A stretch of 64,000 nucleotides of DNA from Ilumatobacteraceae bacterium (GCA_018401375.1 JAGYKR010000002.1:124001-188000), one strand, 5' to 3'; positions 54,062-63,467 are shown, counted from the first letter of the stretch. Translations and numbers: made by a program. The notes: a model not told the origin generated them from the letters alone.

Positions 54062-55309
54062 ATGAGGTTTGCGAAACTCAGCATCCTCGCGATTCCCGTC
54101 GGGCTGCTGGCTGGGGTGTCATCTGCTCTGTTCTTGTGGCTTCTTGACGTTGCCACCAACGCCCAGCAGACCACCACATGGTTGTTGTGGCTGCTGCCGG
54201 TAGCCGGTCTCGTGATCGGCCTGATCAACCAGCGGTCCAATCAGATCACCAATGCCGGGACCAGCGCCGTTTTGTCTCAAGCCCGCCGATCCACCTCGGC
54301 CCTCCCCGGTGTGTTAGCCCCGACGGTCCTCGTCACCACGGTGGTGACCCATCTCTTCGGCGGTTCAGCGGGCCGTGAGGGAACAGCCCTCCAGATGTCA
54401 GCGGGCCTCAGCGACCGACTCATCGCTGGTCCGTTGGATCTGGATCCGGGGACCCGCTCCACATTGTTACGCGTCTCAGTGGCGGCAGGATTTGGGGCCG
54501 TATTTGGGGTGCCGATCGCAGGGGCAGTGTTCGGGCTTGAGGTTGTCCGCAAGCGGTCTGACCACCGAACGGAACGATCTTTTCGGTGGCTGCCTCGCAA
54601 CCCACCCCGCAGTCTGCGTCCGTCCGGCGCAATCACGATCATCCCCGCACTCATCGCCTCAGTGATTGGAGACCGTGTCGTGCTCGGCCTCGGGATCGGG
54701 CATCTGGAGCTGCCCTCGATCCCGGGGCCTGAATGGTCGTTTCGGATTGGCGTGCTCCTGATCATCGCCGGGGTCGTGTTCGGCCTCGCAGCAATCGCGT
54801 TTGCGGGGCTGACACGATTGATCGGGCAACTGTTTCGGATCCTGATTCCGGTGACCTTTGTGCGCCCGGTGGTGGGCGCTCTGGTGCTGCTCATAATGGT
54901 CGCAGTGTCGGGCACTCGGGACTATCTCGGACTGTCCTTGCCGCTGATCACCAACGCCGTTACTGCAGGGGTCGGGGTGACCAGCCTGGCGTTCGTCGGC
55001 AAGATCCTGTTCACCGCCGTCACCCTCGGTTCTGGATTCCGAGGTGGTGAGGTCACCCCGCTGTTTGTGATCGGCGCCACCCTCGGTGCCTCCATCGCCT
55101 CTCTGGCAGATCTCTCCGTGACCTCAGTGGCGATGTTTGCTGCTCTGGGCATGTTGGCGGTATTCGCCGGTGCGGCGCGCACACCTTGGGCCTGCATTGT
55201 GATGACTGTGGAACTGTTTGGGTGGCACCTTGCCGTACCTGCCATCGTGGTCTGTGCCCTCTCCCAGTGGGTGGTCCGCGACCACGGGATCTATGTAGAA
55301 AAACCATAG
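54062..55309 (+). CDS. CLC-family chloride channel/antiporter
   Basis: A 415-residue polytopic membrane protein of the CLC family. The ion-pathway motifs are present in modified form: GGSAGREGTALQM (GREGP region), GFGAVFGVPIAGAVFGLEV and GSGFRGGEVTPLFVIGATLGA (GxFxP region). About ten or more membrane segments. No C-terminal CBS domains. Cl-/H+ antiport versus channel, or fluoride specificity, cannot be decided by eye. The start is ATG at 54062. Confidence 0.9.
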   Translation: MRFAKLSILAIPVGLLAGVSSALFLWLLDVATNAQQTTTWLLWLLPVAGLVIGLINQRSNQITNAGTSAVLSQARRSTSALPGVLAPTVLVTTVVTHLFGGSAGREGTALQMSAGLSDRLIAGPLDLDPGTRSTLLRVSVAAGFGAVFGVPIAGAVFGLEVVRKRSDHRTERSFRWLPRNPPRSLRPSGAITIIPALIASVIGDRVVLGLGIGHLELPSIPGPEWSFRIGVLLIIAGVVFGLAAIAFAGLTRLIGQLFRILIPVTFVRPVVGALVLLIMVAVSGTRDYLGLSLPLITNAVTAGVGVTSLAFVGKILFTAVTLGSGFRGGEVTPLFVIGATLGASIASLADLSVTSVAMFAALGMLAVFAGAARTPWACIVMTVELFGWHLAVPAIVVCALSQWVVRDHGIYVEKP

Positions 55310-55388
55310 GATCCGGCGATGGGACTAACCACCGTCGATTCACCGCTCTCGCCCGCACCCGTCAACTTGCCAACCGCACTTGGACTGC

Positions 55389-56138
55389 TCAACTGATAGG
55401 GCATTGCCGCTCCCATTGAGATCGAGTCATGAGGAACTGGCCCATCTGGGTCATCACCTCGCTCGAACAGCGATACGTGACGCCCGATACAACGAACTCT
55501 GCGCTCGGCCCCTCCCAAACGGAGGGGTTCCACTGCTTGGCTTCAGGATTCCAGAGGAGCCCCACGGCCATGCCGGCTCTCCACGCAACATCACTGACGA
55601 CAGCCGCATCGTTCCCGTACAACGTGAGGTGCACCACGACGGTGTCGGTTGCAAGATCAAAGCCGAAAACGTCGATGCTCTCGACTTCATCGATGGCATA
55701 CAACAGAAGACCAAAGGTGTCCCCGTGTCTTTCCAAAGTCCTCACTAGGACGGCCCGCCATTGATCTTCGGTGAGGTTGTCCCATGGATCAGTAGCGGGC
55801 CTCGCAACTTGGCCACCTGGAACGCTCGCCTGAGTTGCCCTCGGGTCCTGGAGGCCGGCATCGAACGGGGCCACCTCTGCCGGTCCTGTCGCAGCCATCT
55901 CCACCGCAAGCTCGGAGACGGACTCGGGGGGTTGGCGGAAACTTTGATAGGTCGAAAAACCCATGAACGCAATGATCCCGCAACCGATCGCCACTACACA
56001 TCGACCGAGCGGCGACCGGTCCCACCACAGGATCGAGGCAAGATCGGCAGACGGCTTAGGCGGTTGATCCGGCGCAAGTGGTGGCCGCTGCGTGGGTTGG
56101 GTTGGGGGTTGCGGGGAGAAATCCGAGATATCTGTCAT
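55389..56138 (-). CDS. Unknown single-pass membrane protein
   Basis: A 249-residue protein. Residues 1-45 are Pro/Gln-rich and cytoplasmic, one membrane segment follows (about 46-64, VVAIGCGIIAFMGFSTY), then an extracytoplasmic region with WDNLTEDQWRAVLVRTLERHG and VVHLTLYGNDAAVVSDVAWRAG. Two Cys near the C-terminus (YRCSS and QCPIS) could form a disulfide. I recognise no family. Convergent with the CLC gene; the 79-base gap 55310-55388 shows no clear terminator. Confidence 0.75.
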   Translation of the reverse strand: MTDISDFSPQPPTQPTQRPPLAPDQPPKPSADLASILWWDRSPLGRCVVAIGCGIIAFMGFSTYQSFRQPPESVSELAVEMAATGPAEVAPFDAGLQDPRATQASVPGGQVARPATDPWDNLTEDQWRAVLVRTLERHGDTFGLLLYAIDEVESIDVFGFDLATDTVVVHLTLYGNDAAVVSDVAWRAGMAVGLLWNPEAKQWNPSVWEGPSAEFVVSGVTYRCSSEVMTQMGQFLMTRSQWERQCPIS

Positions 56139-56191
56139 TCCCCCAGACGACAGCGCACCGTTATCGATGGGAAATCAGCATCAAAGCGAAA

Positions 56192-57727
56192 TCAGCAGAG
56201 TTCACCTGAACTGATCGCTGCACGAAGGTCGTGCTTCACGATCTTTCCGCTCAGATTTCTGGGGACGGCCCCCAGGATCACAACATGGGGGATCTTGTAG
56301 GAGGAAATCTTGTCCTTGCAGAATTCCTTGACTTCTTCAAGGCTGATTGTCTCACCTGGCTGAGGCGAAATCACCGCAACGATGCTTTCTCCGAACTCCG
56401 GATGCGGCTGAGAAACAATGGCGCAATCAGCAACCTTGGGATGGGCGCGCAACGCATTCTCTACCTCCACGGAATAGACATTGCGGCCGCCGGTGATGAT
56501 CATGTCCTTCATCCGATCAACCAGGGTCACGTATCCCTCAGCGTCGAGTTTGGCGATGTCGCCCGTGTGCAGCCAACCATCCACGATCGTTTCTGCGGTT
56601 TCGGCGGGCTTGTTCCAGTAGCCCTTCATCATCGTCTCCCCGCGCAGTAACAGTTCTCCGGTCTCACCCGGTTCCACGTCACGCCCGTCAGAGTCCACGA
56701 TCCGCATTTCGGTAAATGGCAATGGCTGTCGTCCACTTGCATCAGGACGGGCGATCACCTGCGCACCGGTGCTGTAGATCCCACCCGGGCCGGCTTCAGT
56801 TTGACCGCACAACTGCATGAACTCCACATGTGGCAGGGTGCTCACGAGTTCTTGCACTGCGCTCGCCGGCATCGGAGCGGCGCCGAACAATCCTGTCCGC
56901 CAGGCCGACAGATCGCGGTCTGTCAGCCCAGGGACCTTCAACAACAACTGGAACATCGTCGGGACACCGAAGAACATTGTGATGCGTTCCCGCTCGAGGG
57001 TGTCGGCCACGACTGTTGGATCAAAGCCGCTCAGCACGACGTGCTTGGCGCCGCCGATGACACCCGGAATGAGCTGCACACACAATTCAGCTGCGTGGTA
57101 GAGCGGAGCCACGATCAATAAACGATCTCCAGCTCGGATACCACAGGTCAGCACCGAGTTCACACCCACCCACAGGGCACGGTGGTGATCGAACAAAGCA
57201 CCCTTGGGCCGACCTGTTGTGCCAGAGGTGTACAAGATGATGGCGTCGTCATCTTCGGCGATGTCAATGTTTGGAGCGCTCACACCAGGTTGTTCGGCCA
57301 GTGCCAAGAGGTCAGCGAAATTTTCGCTCGGTCCAAGCGACACGACGTGATGACAACTCGACGGCACACCCTGAGCGACCACCGCCACGGCGGTCTGGGA
57401 AAGTGCCGGGTCGACGATCAGGACCTTTGCGCCGGAATCCTCCAAGAGGTAGCTGAGTTCGGGTGGCGCAGATCCAGGATTAATCGTGACGATGATTGCC
57501 CCCGCTCGCAATGCTGCATAGAAGGCCACGATGAAGTGGTCCGAGTTGGTCCCCATCAAGCCAACTCGGTCACCTTTCACTACCCCGAGACCAGCGAGCG
57601 CACCACTCACCTTGTCCACCGCTGCGTCTAACTCGGCATAGGTGTGAACGCGATCACCGAACGAGACAGCTTCGGCCTCAGGAACTCGGCGCGCCGCTGT
57701 TGCGAGTGACTCTGGAATAGTCGCCAT
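56192..57727 (-). CDS. Acyl-CoA synthetase (AMP-forming)
   Basis: ANL-superfamily acyl-CoA ligase, 511 residues. AMP-binding P-loop IILYTSGTTGRPKGALFDHH; QLCGQTEAGPG; GWLHTGDIAKLDAEGYVTLVDR; IITGGRNVYSVEVE; and C-terminal NLSGKIVKHDLR with the catalytic Lys. It activates a carboxylic acid (fatty or aryl) for CoA thioester formation; the acid is not predictable. A TetR-family gene lies upstream in the same direction (168-base gap), a common pairing in fatty-acid degradation. Confidence 0.92.
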   Translation of the reverse strand: MATIPESLATAARRVPEAEAVSFGDRVHTYAELDAAVDKVSGALAGLGVVKGDRVGLMGTNSDHFIVAFYAALRAGAIIVTINPGSAPPELSYLLEDSGAKVLIVDPALSQTAVAVVAQGVPSSCHHVVSLGPSENFADLLALAEQPGVSAPNIDIAEDDDAIILYTSGTTGRPKGALFDHHRALWVGVNSVLTCGIRAGDRLLIVAPLYHAAELCVQLIPGVIGGAKHVVLSGFDPTVVADTLERERITMFFGVPTMFQLLLKVPGLTDRDLSAWRTGLFGAAPMPASAVQELVSTLPHVEFMQLCGQTEAGPGGIYSTGAQVIARPDASGRQPLPFTEMRIVDSDGRDVEPGETGELLLRGETMMKGYWNKPAETAETIVDGWLHTGDIAKLDAEGYVTLVDRMKDMIITGGRNVYSVEVENALRAHPKVADCAIVSQPHPEFGESIVAVISPQPGETISLEEVKEFCKDKISSYKIPHVVILGAVPRNLSGKIVKHDLRAAISSGELC

Positions 57728-57895
57728 GGAAAATCTTCCCCTTCAGATCACGTACCGGTTCGAGGTCACGTTGGCTGCAATCGCAAGTTCACTTGACCCG
57801 CCACAGCAGCGACGATGTCCTCCCCCAAATGAACCTGCGAAGCTGAGCATTACATACAGAACATCCTGTTCGCAAGAAGCGTAAAAGATGCAAGG

Positions 57896-58489
57896 TCAGG
57901 CCGGGGCGAGAGTCCCGATGAACAGCCGTGTCCATGAGGCGATGATCTCGTCCTCGGCGTCGGGATCGGCACGCAAGATTCGTGTAATCGCTGCGCCGCG
58001 GAACACCCTCAACATCATTTCAAACACCTCATCAAACTGCGGGTGATGGGTGAAAGGTTCTCCAAACATCTCGGTGGCTAAGCGACGGTGTCTGCGACCG
58101 AGTTCACGTTCGGCCACATGCAGAGCATCATGTAGGGAGGCATCGGTACGCGCCGCGGCCCACAACTCGAGAGCCGCATAGAAAAGATCACTCTTGTGCA
58201 TCTCCCAGAACAACTGAATGACGCCACTGACCCGGTCTGTGTCATCGGAGAAATCTCTGGCGATCTCGCTGAGCTCCTTCTCTCGCACTTCTGCCAAGTG
58301 CTGGATGGCCGAAATCAGCATCTCCTGCTTTGATGAGAAATGATGGGTGAGTGCTCCACGAGAGACTCCGGCTCGTTCATGCACGGCCAATGTGGTTGTC
58401 GCCGAATACCCATCCTCGATCAAACACTGAATGGTGGCGGCGCTGATTGCCAACCTGGTCTCCGTGGAACGCTGCTCCTGAGTGGCCAC
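57896..58489 (-). CDS. TetR-family transcriptional regulator
   Basis: A 197-residue repressor. The helix-turn-helix is in residues about 10-55 (IQCLIEDGYSATTTLAV then AGVSRGALTHHFSSKQEML). The C-terminal ligand domain is all-helical with no named motif. It probably controls the acyl-CoA synthetase gene downstream, with an acyl-CoA as a plausible ligand (inference). The upstream gap (58490-58880, about 390 bases) holds a tRNA-derived sequence and otherwise nothing recognised. Confidence 0.9.
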   Translation of the reverse strand: MATQEQRSTETRLAISAATIQCLIEDGYSATTTLAVHERAGVSRGALTHHFSSKQEMLISAIQHLAEVREKELSEIARDFSDDTDRVSGVIQLFWEMHKSDLFYAALELWAAARTDASLHDALHVAERELGRRHRRLATEMFGEPFTHHPQFDEVFEMMLRVFRGAAITRILRADPDAEDEIIASWTRLFIGTLAPA

Positions 58490-58614
58490 TCACCTGATCC
58501 TCTCGCTCGGTTGTGGGTACGGGAATCTATACCCGCCGAGATCCACCTGACGTAGCACTGCGCCTTACAAGAAACCCCACCGGCGACGAACCAACTGCAG
58601 CAACAATTTTGAGA

Positions 58615-58645
58615 TGGTGGGGCGGATGGATTTCGAATCCACGAC
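58615..58645 (-). other. Copy of a tRNA 3' end (attachment-site remnant)
   Basis: These 31 bases match the 3' part (acceptor strand, encoded CCA, T-arm) of the intact tRNA at 63327-63357 in the same orientation, with only 3 substitutions. Two of the changes are compensatory in the T-stem, so the arm can still fold. There is no tRNA 5' half next to it. This is what integration into a tRNA 3' end leaves at the far end of the element. An independent decayed tRNA is the alternative. Confidence 0.75.
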
Positions 58646-58880
58646 TTTGTTCACTTGATCGATCCATCAGGTGAGTCTCTCGCGCAAACGATACGGCAAT
58701 CACCATATCGCCCCACGCCGAAGGGAGACCGCCTGTCCCTCTCAGTCGGTATCACACCGAATCGACGCGCCCAGTCCGCTATCTATCACACAACTAAGAG
58801 GAGCGTGTTTGAGCACGGGAGAGCAGCGTGCTCTGGGCGTTACATCACACATACAAAATTGAGTGGAAAGGGAAGAGAAC

Positions 58881-59138
58881 ATGACACTTCAAGAGATGCT
58901 GAGACATATCGCGGAGAATGATCAGACTCTGATCGAGATCGATGGTTTCGATCTCCAGGACCCCTGTTCGGAGATCAACGTTGTGATTTCACAGAGCGAC
59001 ATAGCGATGGTTGTGCGGATCGGGTGGGGATCTGTCGGATTGCACGCCGATGTGACTGGCTACCTGTACGGCGATCCTGTTGAGACTGAGCCGTTGAATG
59101 TGCTTGGAACAACATCGGTGTACGTGACGACGAACTGA
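58881..59138 (+). CDS. Unknown 85-residue acidic protein
   Basis: Begins MTLQEMLRHIAENDQTLIEI and ends with TTSVYVTTN. It is acidic, with no membrane segment, and probably mixed alpha/beta. A purine-rich ribosome binding site (GGGAAG) precedes the ATG at 58881. Base composition is lower in G+C than the flanking core genes. No family recognised. Located at the left edge of the putative element, it could be a small cargo or control protein. The 58490-58880 gap upstream contains the tRNA-end copy. Confidence 0.65.
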   Translation: MTLQEMLRHIAENDQTLIEIDGFDLQDPCSEINVVISQSDIAMVVRIGWGSVGLHADVTGYLYGDPVETEPLNVLGTTSVYVTTN

Positions 59139-59452
59139 TCCGGACGTATACGGGGGCGATGTCCATGAGCGATTTTGCATCATGGATATCCAACATTCTC
59201 CAAACGGCGCCAAACGAAATATGTGGACAGCCTCCCTTGGGATCAGGTTCCGACAGGGTTCGAATAGGTTCCTTTTGAGCACCTCTCAGCAAGTGGTGAC
59301 CGCTGGGGCGAGCGGTGACTGCAACAGCGGAGACTCGAATGATCTAGGCGACAACTCGATCTGATGGGATCGGGATTTGGGTCTGTGAAGTGACGTCCCC
59401 TGCAGTGGTACAAGGCTTGCGACAGTCCATTCGAATAGCAACAATATTCAAA
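59139..59452. other. Non-coding stretch before the LPXTG gene
   Basis: About 310 bases with no supported gene. A short irregular series of GGTTC-like direct repeats occurs near 59246-59272. No hairpin terminator is evident. It is more A+T-rich towards the promoter of the downstream gene. Confidence 0.5.
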
Positions 59453-59481
59453 TGTTCAATCTGTTTTTCTACGCGTATAAT
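59453..59481 (+). promoter_or_regulatory. Promoter of the LPXTG gene, predicted leaderless transcript
   Basis: A perfect TATAAT (59476-59481) lies 7 bases before the ATG at 59489. A TGTTCA/GTTCAA sequence stands at the -35 distance (59453-59459). No Shine-Dalgarno lies between them. Transcription would start at or within a base or two of the ATG. The surrounding DNA is markedly A+T-rich. Confidence 0.7.
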
Positions 59482-59488
59482 CTTCTGC

Positions 59489-62400
59489 ATGTCAAGCAGG
59501 CTGCGCGTCATCCGGAAGCAGCGAAGTAGTCGACTGATCCTGGCGACAGCAATCGGCACCGTGATCGGGCTGGGATCGGGTCTCGCCGTCACGAGTGCGC
59601 CCATCGAGTTGGCCCAGACAACTACCGGATCGATAGCCGCGGCGACGGCGATGACCGTCTCGGGAACGGTGTTCCACGACTTCACCGTCGATGGGCTCCG
59701 GCAGCAAACGCCGGCAGCCACGTTCGATGAGCCGGGTCTCGGCGGAGTGACGGTCCGGGCGTTCGACGTGTCTGGTGCGCTCGTGGACACGGCTACGACC
59801 TCAGCGGACGGGACCTACACCCTGCAGGTCACCAGCGCAGCGACCACCGACGTCCGCATCGAGTTCACGACACCGACCGGCTTCCGACCGTCGGTGGTCG
59901 GAGCCGACGCTGGACCGAGCATCCAGTTCACAACCGCAGGCACATCTGGCGTCAACTTTGCCGTGCAGATCCCGACCGAGTTCTGCCAAGCAAACCCGCG
60001 GGTATTTGTCGCGTGCTACTACCCCGGATCGATCGGCCGGAACGGCACGCTCGGTGTGCTGATGTCGAATGACTGGCTGATGCGGGGCAATGTCGGGGGC
60101 GCGGGCTTCACGCCAGCGACCCCGGTGCTCACGAAGGCGCAGGCCGGCTCCGTCTGGGGTGTAGCGACCCAGCGGCAGACCGGACTCGTTTTCACCTCCG
60201 CCGTCGTACGGCGTCACGCGGCACTCGGGCCGCAGGGCATCGGAGGGTTGTACGTCGCCGCCGCGGGGACACCCGGTCTCGTCGCGTCGTTCGACCTCGC
60301 CGCCGCCCCCCACGGGCTGACGCTGAAGGCGCCCGGTTCGGACTACTCCGACAGCGCTCGAGGCATGACCAACAACACCAGCGACCTGTCGCTCGACATC
60401 GTCGGGTTCAACGGGCTCGGCACCGAGGGCATCGGGGGTCTCGAGATCTCCCCTGACGGACGTCACCTCTACCTCACGAACCTCTACGAGCGCAACGTCG
60501 TCCGCTTCGAACTGACCGGCACCGCTGAAACGCCAGCCCTCGGGCCGCCGAGCGTGTTCCAGCTACCGGCCCTCTGCGCCGAGACGGAGCGTCCCTGGGC
60601 GCTCCAGGCGCTCGACGACGGCTCTGTGCTGGTCGGGGTGAACTGCATCACGCTCCGGACGTACGGCGCGCCGCTGCCCCGGGCCTGCACCCTCGCCGAC
60701 TGCTCCAACGTGGCCACCACGCATGCGCAGGTGCTCGAGACGCCCGAGCCCGGCGTGATCGTCCGCCTCGAACCCGACGGAGCGGATGGCGCCGGTAGCT
60801 GGACGGAGCTGTCGCGGGTGAGCTTCGACTACCCGCGAGAGACCGACACCTGCCGCCCGGCCCTCGATGGCAACTCCGGACTGGGTCGAAACACGGTCAC
60901 GGGGATCGACGAATCGGGGATCACCGGCATCCGGTGCAGGGCGGCGCGCTGGCATCCGTGGACCAATGACTGGAGCAATTTCAAGAACGCTGCATGGCGC
61001 GAGCACAGTGCCACCGACTCGATGCACTTCTGGCCGCAGCCGATCATTGCCGACATCGAGTTCCTCCGGGACGGGTCGCTCGCGGTCGGTATCGCCGACC
61101 GGTTCTCGATGCAGGTCGGATCGAACAACCGCCCACCGACGAACACGACCGACCCGCTGATCTACACATGGGTGCACGGTGACCTCCGGCTGATCTGCCT
61201 GACCGACGACGGCTACGTGGAGGAACAGAACGGTCGGTGCGGGACCACCACCTACGCGTCGGCCCCGACCCCGGACCGCATCGAGTTCTTTCACGACAAG
61301 CACATCCACAACGAGCCGATCCTCGGTGGTCTGCTGCTCCATCCCAACCGGAGCGACAACACCCTCGTAGCGACCGTGATGGACCCGGTCACCATCAACT
61401 CCTCGGGGCTGCTGTGGTTCTCCGTGGACGATGGCACGAAGGTCCTGCCTGGCGCAGACATCGTCCCCCGCGAGGACACGAACCCCCCCGCCACCTTCAA
61501 GAAGGCGAGCGGGATGGGTGACGTCGAACTGCTGTGCGACTTTGCGCCGGTCTCGCTCGGTGATCGGGTGTGGCTTGACGTCGATCGGGATGGTCTGCAG
61601 GATCCGGGGGAACCGGGCATCGCCGGGGTCACGGTGCGGCTGTACGACGCGGACGAGAACCTGGTCGCAGCGAGGCTGACAGATGCACAGGGGCGGTACC
61701 TGTTCACGACCGCAGCCGACGGGCTACTGCCGGGCGTCGCCTACACGGTCCGATTAGACGACCCAGCGGACTATGTCACCGGCGGACCGCTCGAGCACCT
61801 CCAGTTGACGACCGCCAACCAAGGGTCCTCCGCCGAGTCGATGTCGGACGAAGTCGACAGTGACGCGATCGTCGTCGGAGCCGGACCGTTCGGCGTCGGC
61901 GCGTTCCCAGAGATTGCCGTTGTGCCACTCGAGGCCGGCGACAACGTGTACTCCTACGACGTCGGGTTTACGACCCCGGCCCCGGCGCCACTCGTGGGGG
62001 ACCTCGGATTTGTGACCCCAGCAGTGTCCGTCGGCGACTTCGTTTGGTCGGACCTCAACCGCAACGGGATCCAAGACCCCGGTGAACCCGGCATCGAAGG
62101 GGTATCCCTCACCATACAAAGGGTGAACCCCACCACCGGCACGCTCGAAGACGCCCTCGACATTCTCGGTGCAGTCGTCGGCCCCACACTCACCAACCGC
62201 GACGGCTTCTACTCATTCGACCTGCTCGCGGCCGGCTACCAATACGTGGTCAGCGTCAGCAGCCCGGCAGGAATGACCCCCGCTCCCGCGCAGGTCGGTG
62301 ACCCCACCACCGACTCCTCCACTGGGTCAGCCACCTCCCGGCTCTTGACTCAGAACGGCGACCGGGATCCCACACTCGATTTCGGATTTGTGATGGATGT

Positions 62401-62893
62401 CGGGTCGGTGGCGGGAAATGTGTGGTGGGACACCGACCGTGACGCGCACCGCAGCGGATCCGAAGTGGTGTTGGTGGGTGTTGAGGTGATGTTGTTGCAC
62501 CCAGATGGGTCACCGGTGTTCGACGTGTTCGGTCGCTTGGTCACTACGACATTCACCGATACGAATGGCAACTACATGTTCGACAACCTGTGGCCCGGTT
62601 CATACATCGTGGTCATCGTGACGCCCCCTGCCACAGATCCAACAAACGTGCCAGGTGCCCACCTGCCCAGCAGAGTTCTCCTTGAGGTGGTGTTGGGCCC
62701 CGGTCAACGTCTCAGCGGCTTCGATGTCGGTGTAGCCCTCTCGCAGTTGCCGGCCACCGGTTCAGGGCGCACTCTGCCCATGCTCGCCTGGTGGTTGGTG
62801 ATGTTCGGAATTTTTGCGGAGGCCGCACGTCGCCAGCGCATGATCACCGACACCGGTCGGACGGTGAGCAACCCAGCATCTAAGCCGGTGTAG
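59489..62893 (+). CDS. LPXTG cell-wall-anchored protein with SdrD-type B repeats
   Basis: A 1134-residue surface protein. A basic N-terminus and hydrophobic core (about 16-36) form a Sec signal peptide. Next come an N-terminal SdrD-like beta module (about 52-150) and a long central region (about 160-680) with propeller-like features (EGIGGLEISPDGRHLYLTN). Three B-type modules begin near 688 (GDRVWLDVDRDGLQDPGEPG), 846 (GDFVWSDLNRNGIQDPGEPG) and 970 (VAGNVWWDTDRDA). The B modules bind calcium in staphylococcal Sdr proteins. The sorting signal LPATG at about 1087 precedes a hydrophobic helix and RRQR. The tail beyond is unusually long (about 20 residues). No sortase is in the window. Role in adhesion is inference. 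Confidence 0.88.
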   Translation: MSSRLRVIRKQRSSRLILATAIGTVIGLGSGLAVTSAPIELAQTTTGSIAAATAMTVSGTVFHDFTVDGLRQQTPAATFDEPGLGGVTVRAFDVSGALVDTATTSADGTYTLQVTSAATTDVRIEFTTPTGFRPSVVGADAGPSIQFTTAGTSGVNFAVQIPTEFCQANPRVFVACYYPGSIGRNGTLGVLMSNDWLMRGNVGGAGFTPATPVLTKAQAGSVWGVATQRQTGLVFTSAVVRRHAALGPQGIGGLYVAAAGTPGLVASFDLAAAPHGLTLKAPGSDYSDSARGMTNNTSDLSLDIVGFNGLGTEGIGGLEISPDGRHLYLTNLYERNVVRFELTGTAETPALGPPSVFQLPALCAETERPWALQALDDGSVLVGVNCITLRTYGAPLPRACTLADCSNVATTHAQVLETPEPGVIVRLEPDGADGAGSWTELSRVSFDYPRETDTCRPALDGNSGLGRNTVTGIDESGITGIRCRAARWHPWTNDWSNFKNAAWREHSATDSMHFWPQPIIADIEFLRDGSLAVGIADRFSMQVGSNNRPPTNTTDPLIYTWVHGDLRLICLTDDGYVEEQNGRCGTTTYASAPTPDRIEFFHDKHIHNEPILGGLLLHPNRSDNTLVATVMDPVTINSSGLLWFSVDDGTKVLPGADIVPREDTNPPATFKKASGMGDVELLCDFAPVSLGDRVWLDVDRDGLQDPGEPGIAGVTVRLYDADENLVAARLTDAQGRYLFTTAADGLLPGVAYTVRLDDPADYVTGGPLEHLQLTTANQGSSAESMSDEVDSDAIVVGAGPFGVGAFPEIAVVPLEAGDNVYSYDVGFTTPAPAPLVGDLGFVTPAVSVGDFVWSDLNRNGIQDPGEPGIEGVSLTIQRVNPTTGTLEDALDILGAVVGPTLTNRDGFYSFDLLAAGYQYVVSVSSPAGMTPAPAQVGDPTTDSSTGSATSRLLTQNGDRDPTLDFGFVMDVGSVAGNVWWDTDRDAHRSGSEVVLVGVEVMLLHPDGSPVFDVFGRLVTTTFTDTNGNYMFDNLWPGSYIVVIVTPPATDPTNVPGAHLPSRVLLEVVLGPGQRLSGFDVGVALSQLPATGSGRTLPMLAWWLVMFGIFAEAARRQRMITDTGRTVSNPASKPV

Positions 62894-62940
62894 ACGCCGC
62901 CGCCCCCGACAGCCATCTGTTCACCAGCCCTCAGGGGTAA

Positions 62941-63239
62941 CGGCTGGACTACCACAACTTTGCGAGGAGAGTGTTGAGGCCTGCGTGTCAACGAGCAGGA
63001 CTTGAGGGAATACCTCTGTACTCGCTGCGACGCACTCATGCCACCATGCTGATCACCTCTGGCGCCAACGCCAAGACCGTGCAGCATCGCATGGGCAGGC
63101 ATCGATTCAGACGACCCTGAAGCACCATGCAACCTCGACCGACGAAGATCGCACCGCAGCAGCCTCAGCGAAAGCCGGATACCCCAAGTCCACCGCCTCC
63201 GACAACACAACCGATTCCAGTGCTGCGACCGCCCCTTAA
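62941..63239 (+). pseudogene. Tyrosine recombinase (integrase) C-terminal remnant, frameshifted
   Basis: The frame 62941-63120 reads LDYHNFARRVLRPACQRAGL, then YSLRRTHATMLITSGANAKT, then VQHRMG. This is the C-terminal catalytic region of phage-type integrases (R..H..H/R block, with RRTHA for the usual RHTHA and the QHRMG motif). After GRH the frame changes by one base. From 63105 the next frame continues with IQTTLKHHATSTDEDRTAAA, the expected continuation, to TAA at 63237-63239. The residue aligning with the nucleophilic Tyr is His (LKHHAT). The N-terminal two-thirds is gone; an in-frame stop lies directly upstream at 62938. Inactive. Confidence 0.85.
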
Positions 63240-63326
63240 GGAGGCTCAAAATGAAGGCGATGTGCACTTTTTGTGCTCTTCGGTCCGGCCCCGAAAGGTT
63301 CGCCATCACGAAACCCTTATAAACAT

Positions 63327-63402
<76 letters not shown>

Positions 63403-63437
63403 TACATTCCTGTCTCGAAAGTATGCCCACAAAGACC

Positions 63438-63462
63438 AAAGGGACCCCAATGGGGTCCCTTT
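63438..63462 (-). terminator. Hairpin terminator between the two tRNAs
   Basis: A perfect 11-bp stem, AAAGGGACCCC paired with GGGGTCCCTTT around a 3-base loop, lies directly after tRNA-Asn. The stem itself ends in T residues on the minus strand. It would end the tRNA-Asn transcript. Confidence 0.75.
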
Positions 63463-63467
63463 GTCAG

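Noticed and set aside
58615-58714. A complete unusual tRNA of about 97 bases (GGGGCGA at 58714 paired with CCGCCCC at 58619)
   Set aside because: The interior does not form D and anticodon arms and the seventh acceptor pair is mismatched. Only the 3' part is tRNA-like, so I treat it as a fragment.
59489-62893. Toxin or polymorphic-toxin interpretation of the large secreted protein
   Set aside because: The C-terminus is a cell-wall sorting signal, not a toxin domain, and no immunity gene follows it.
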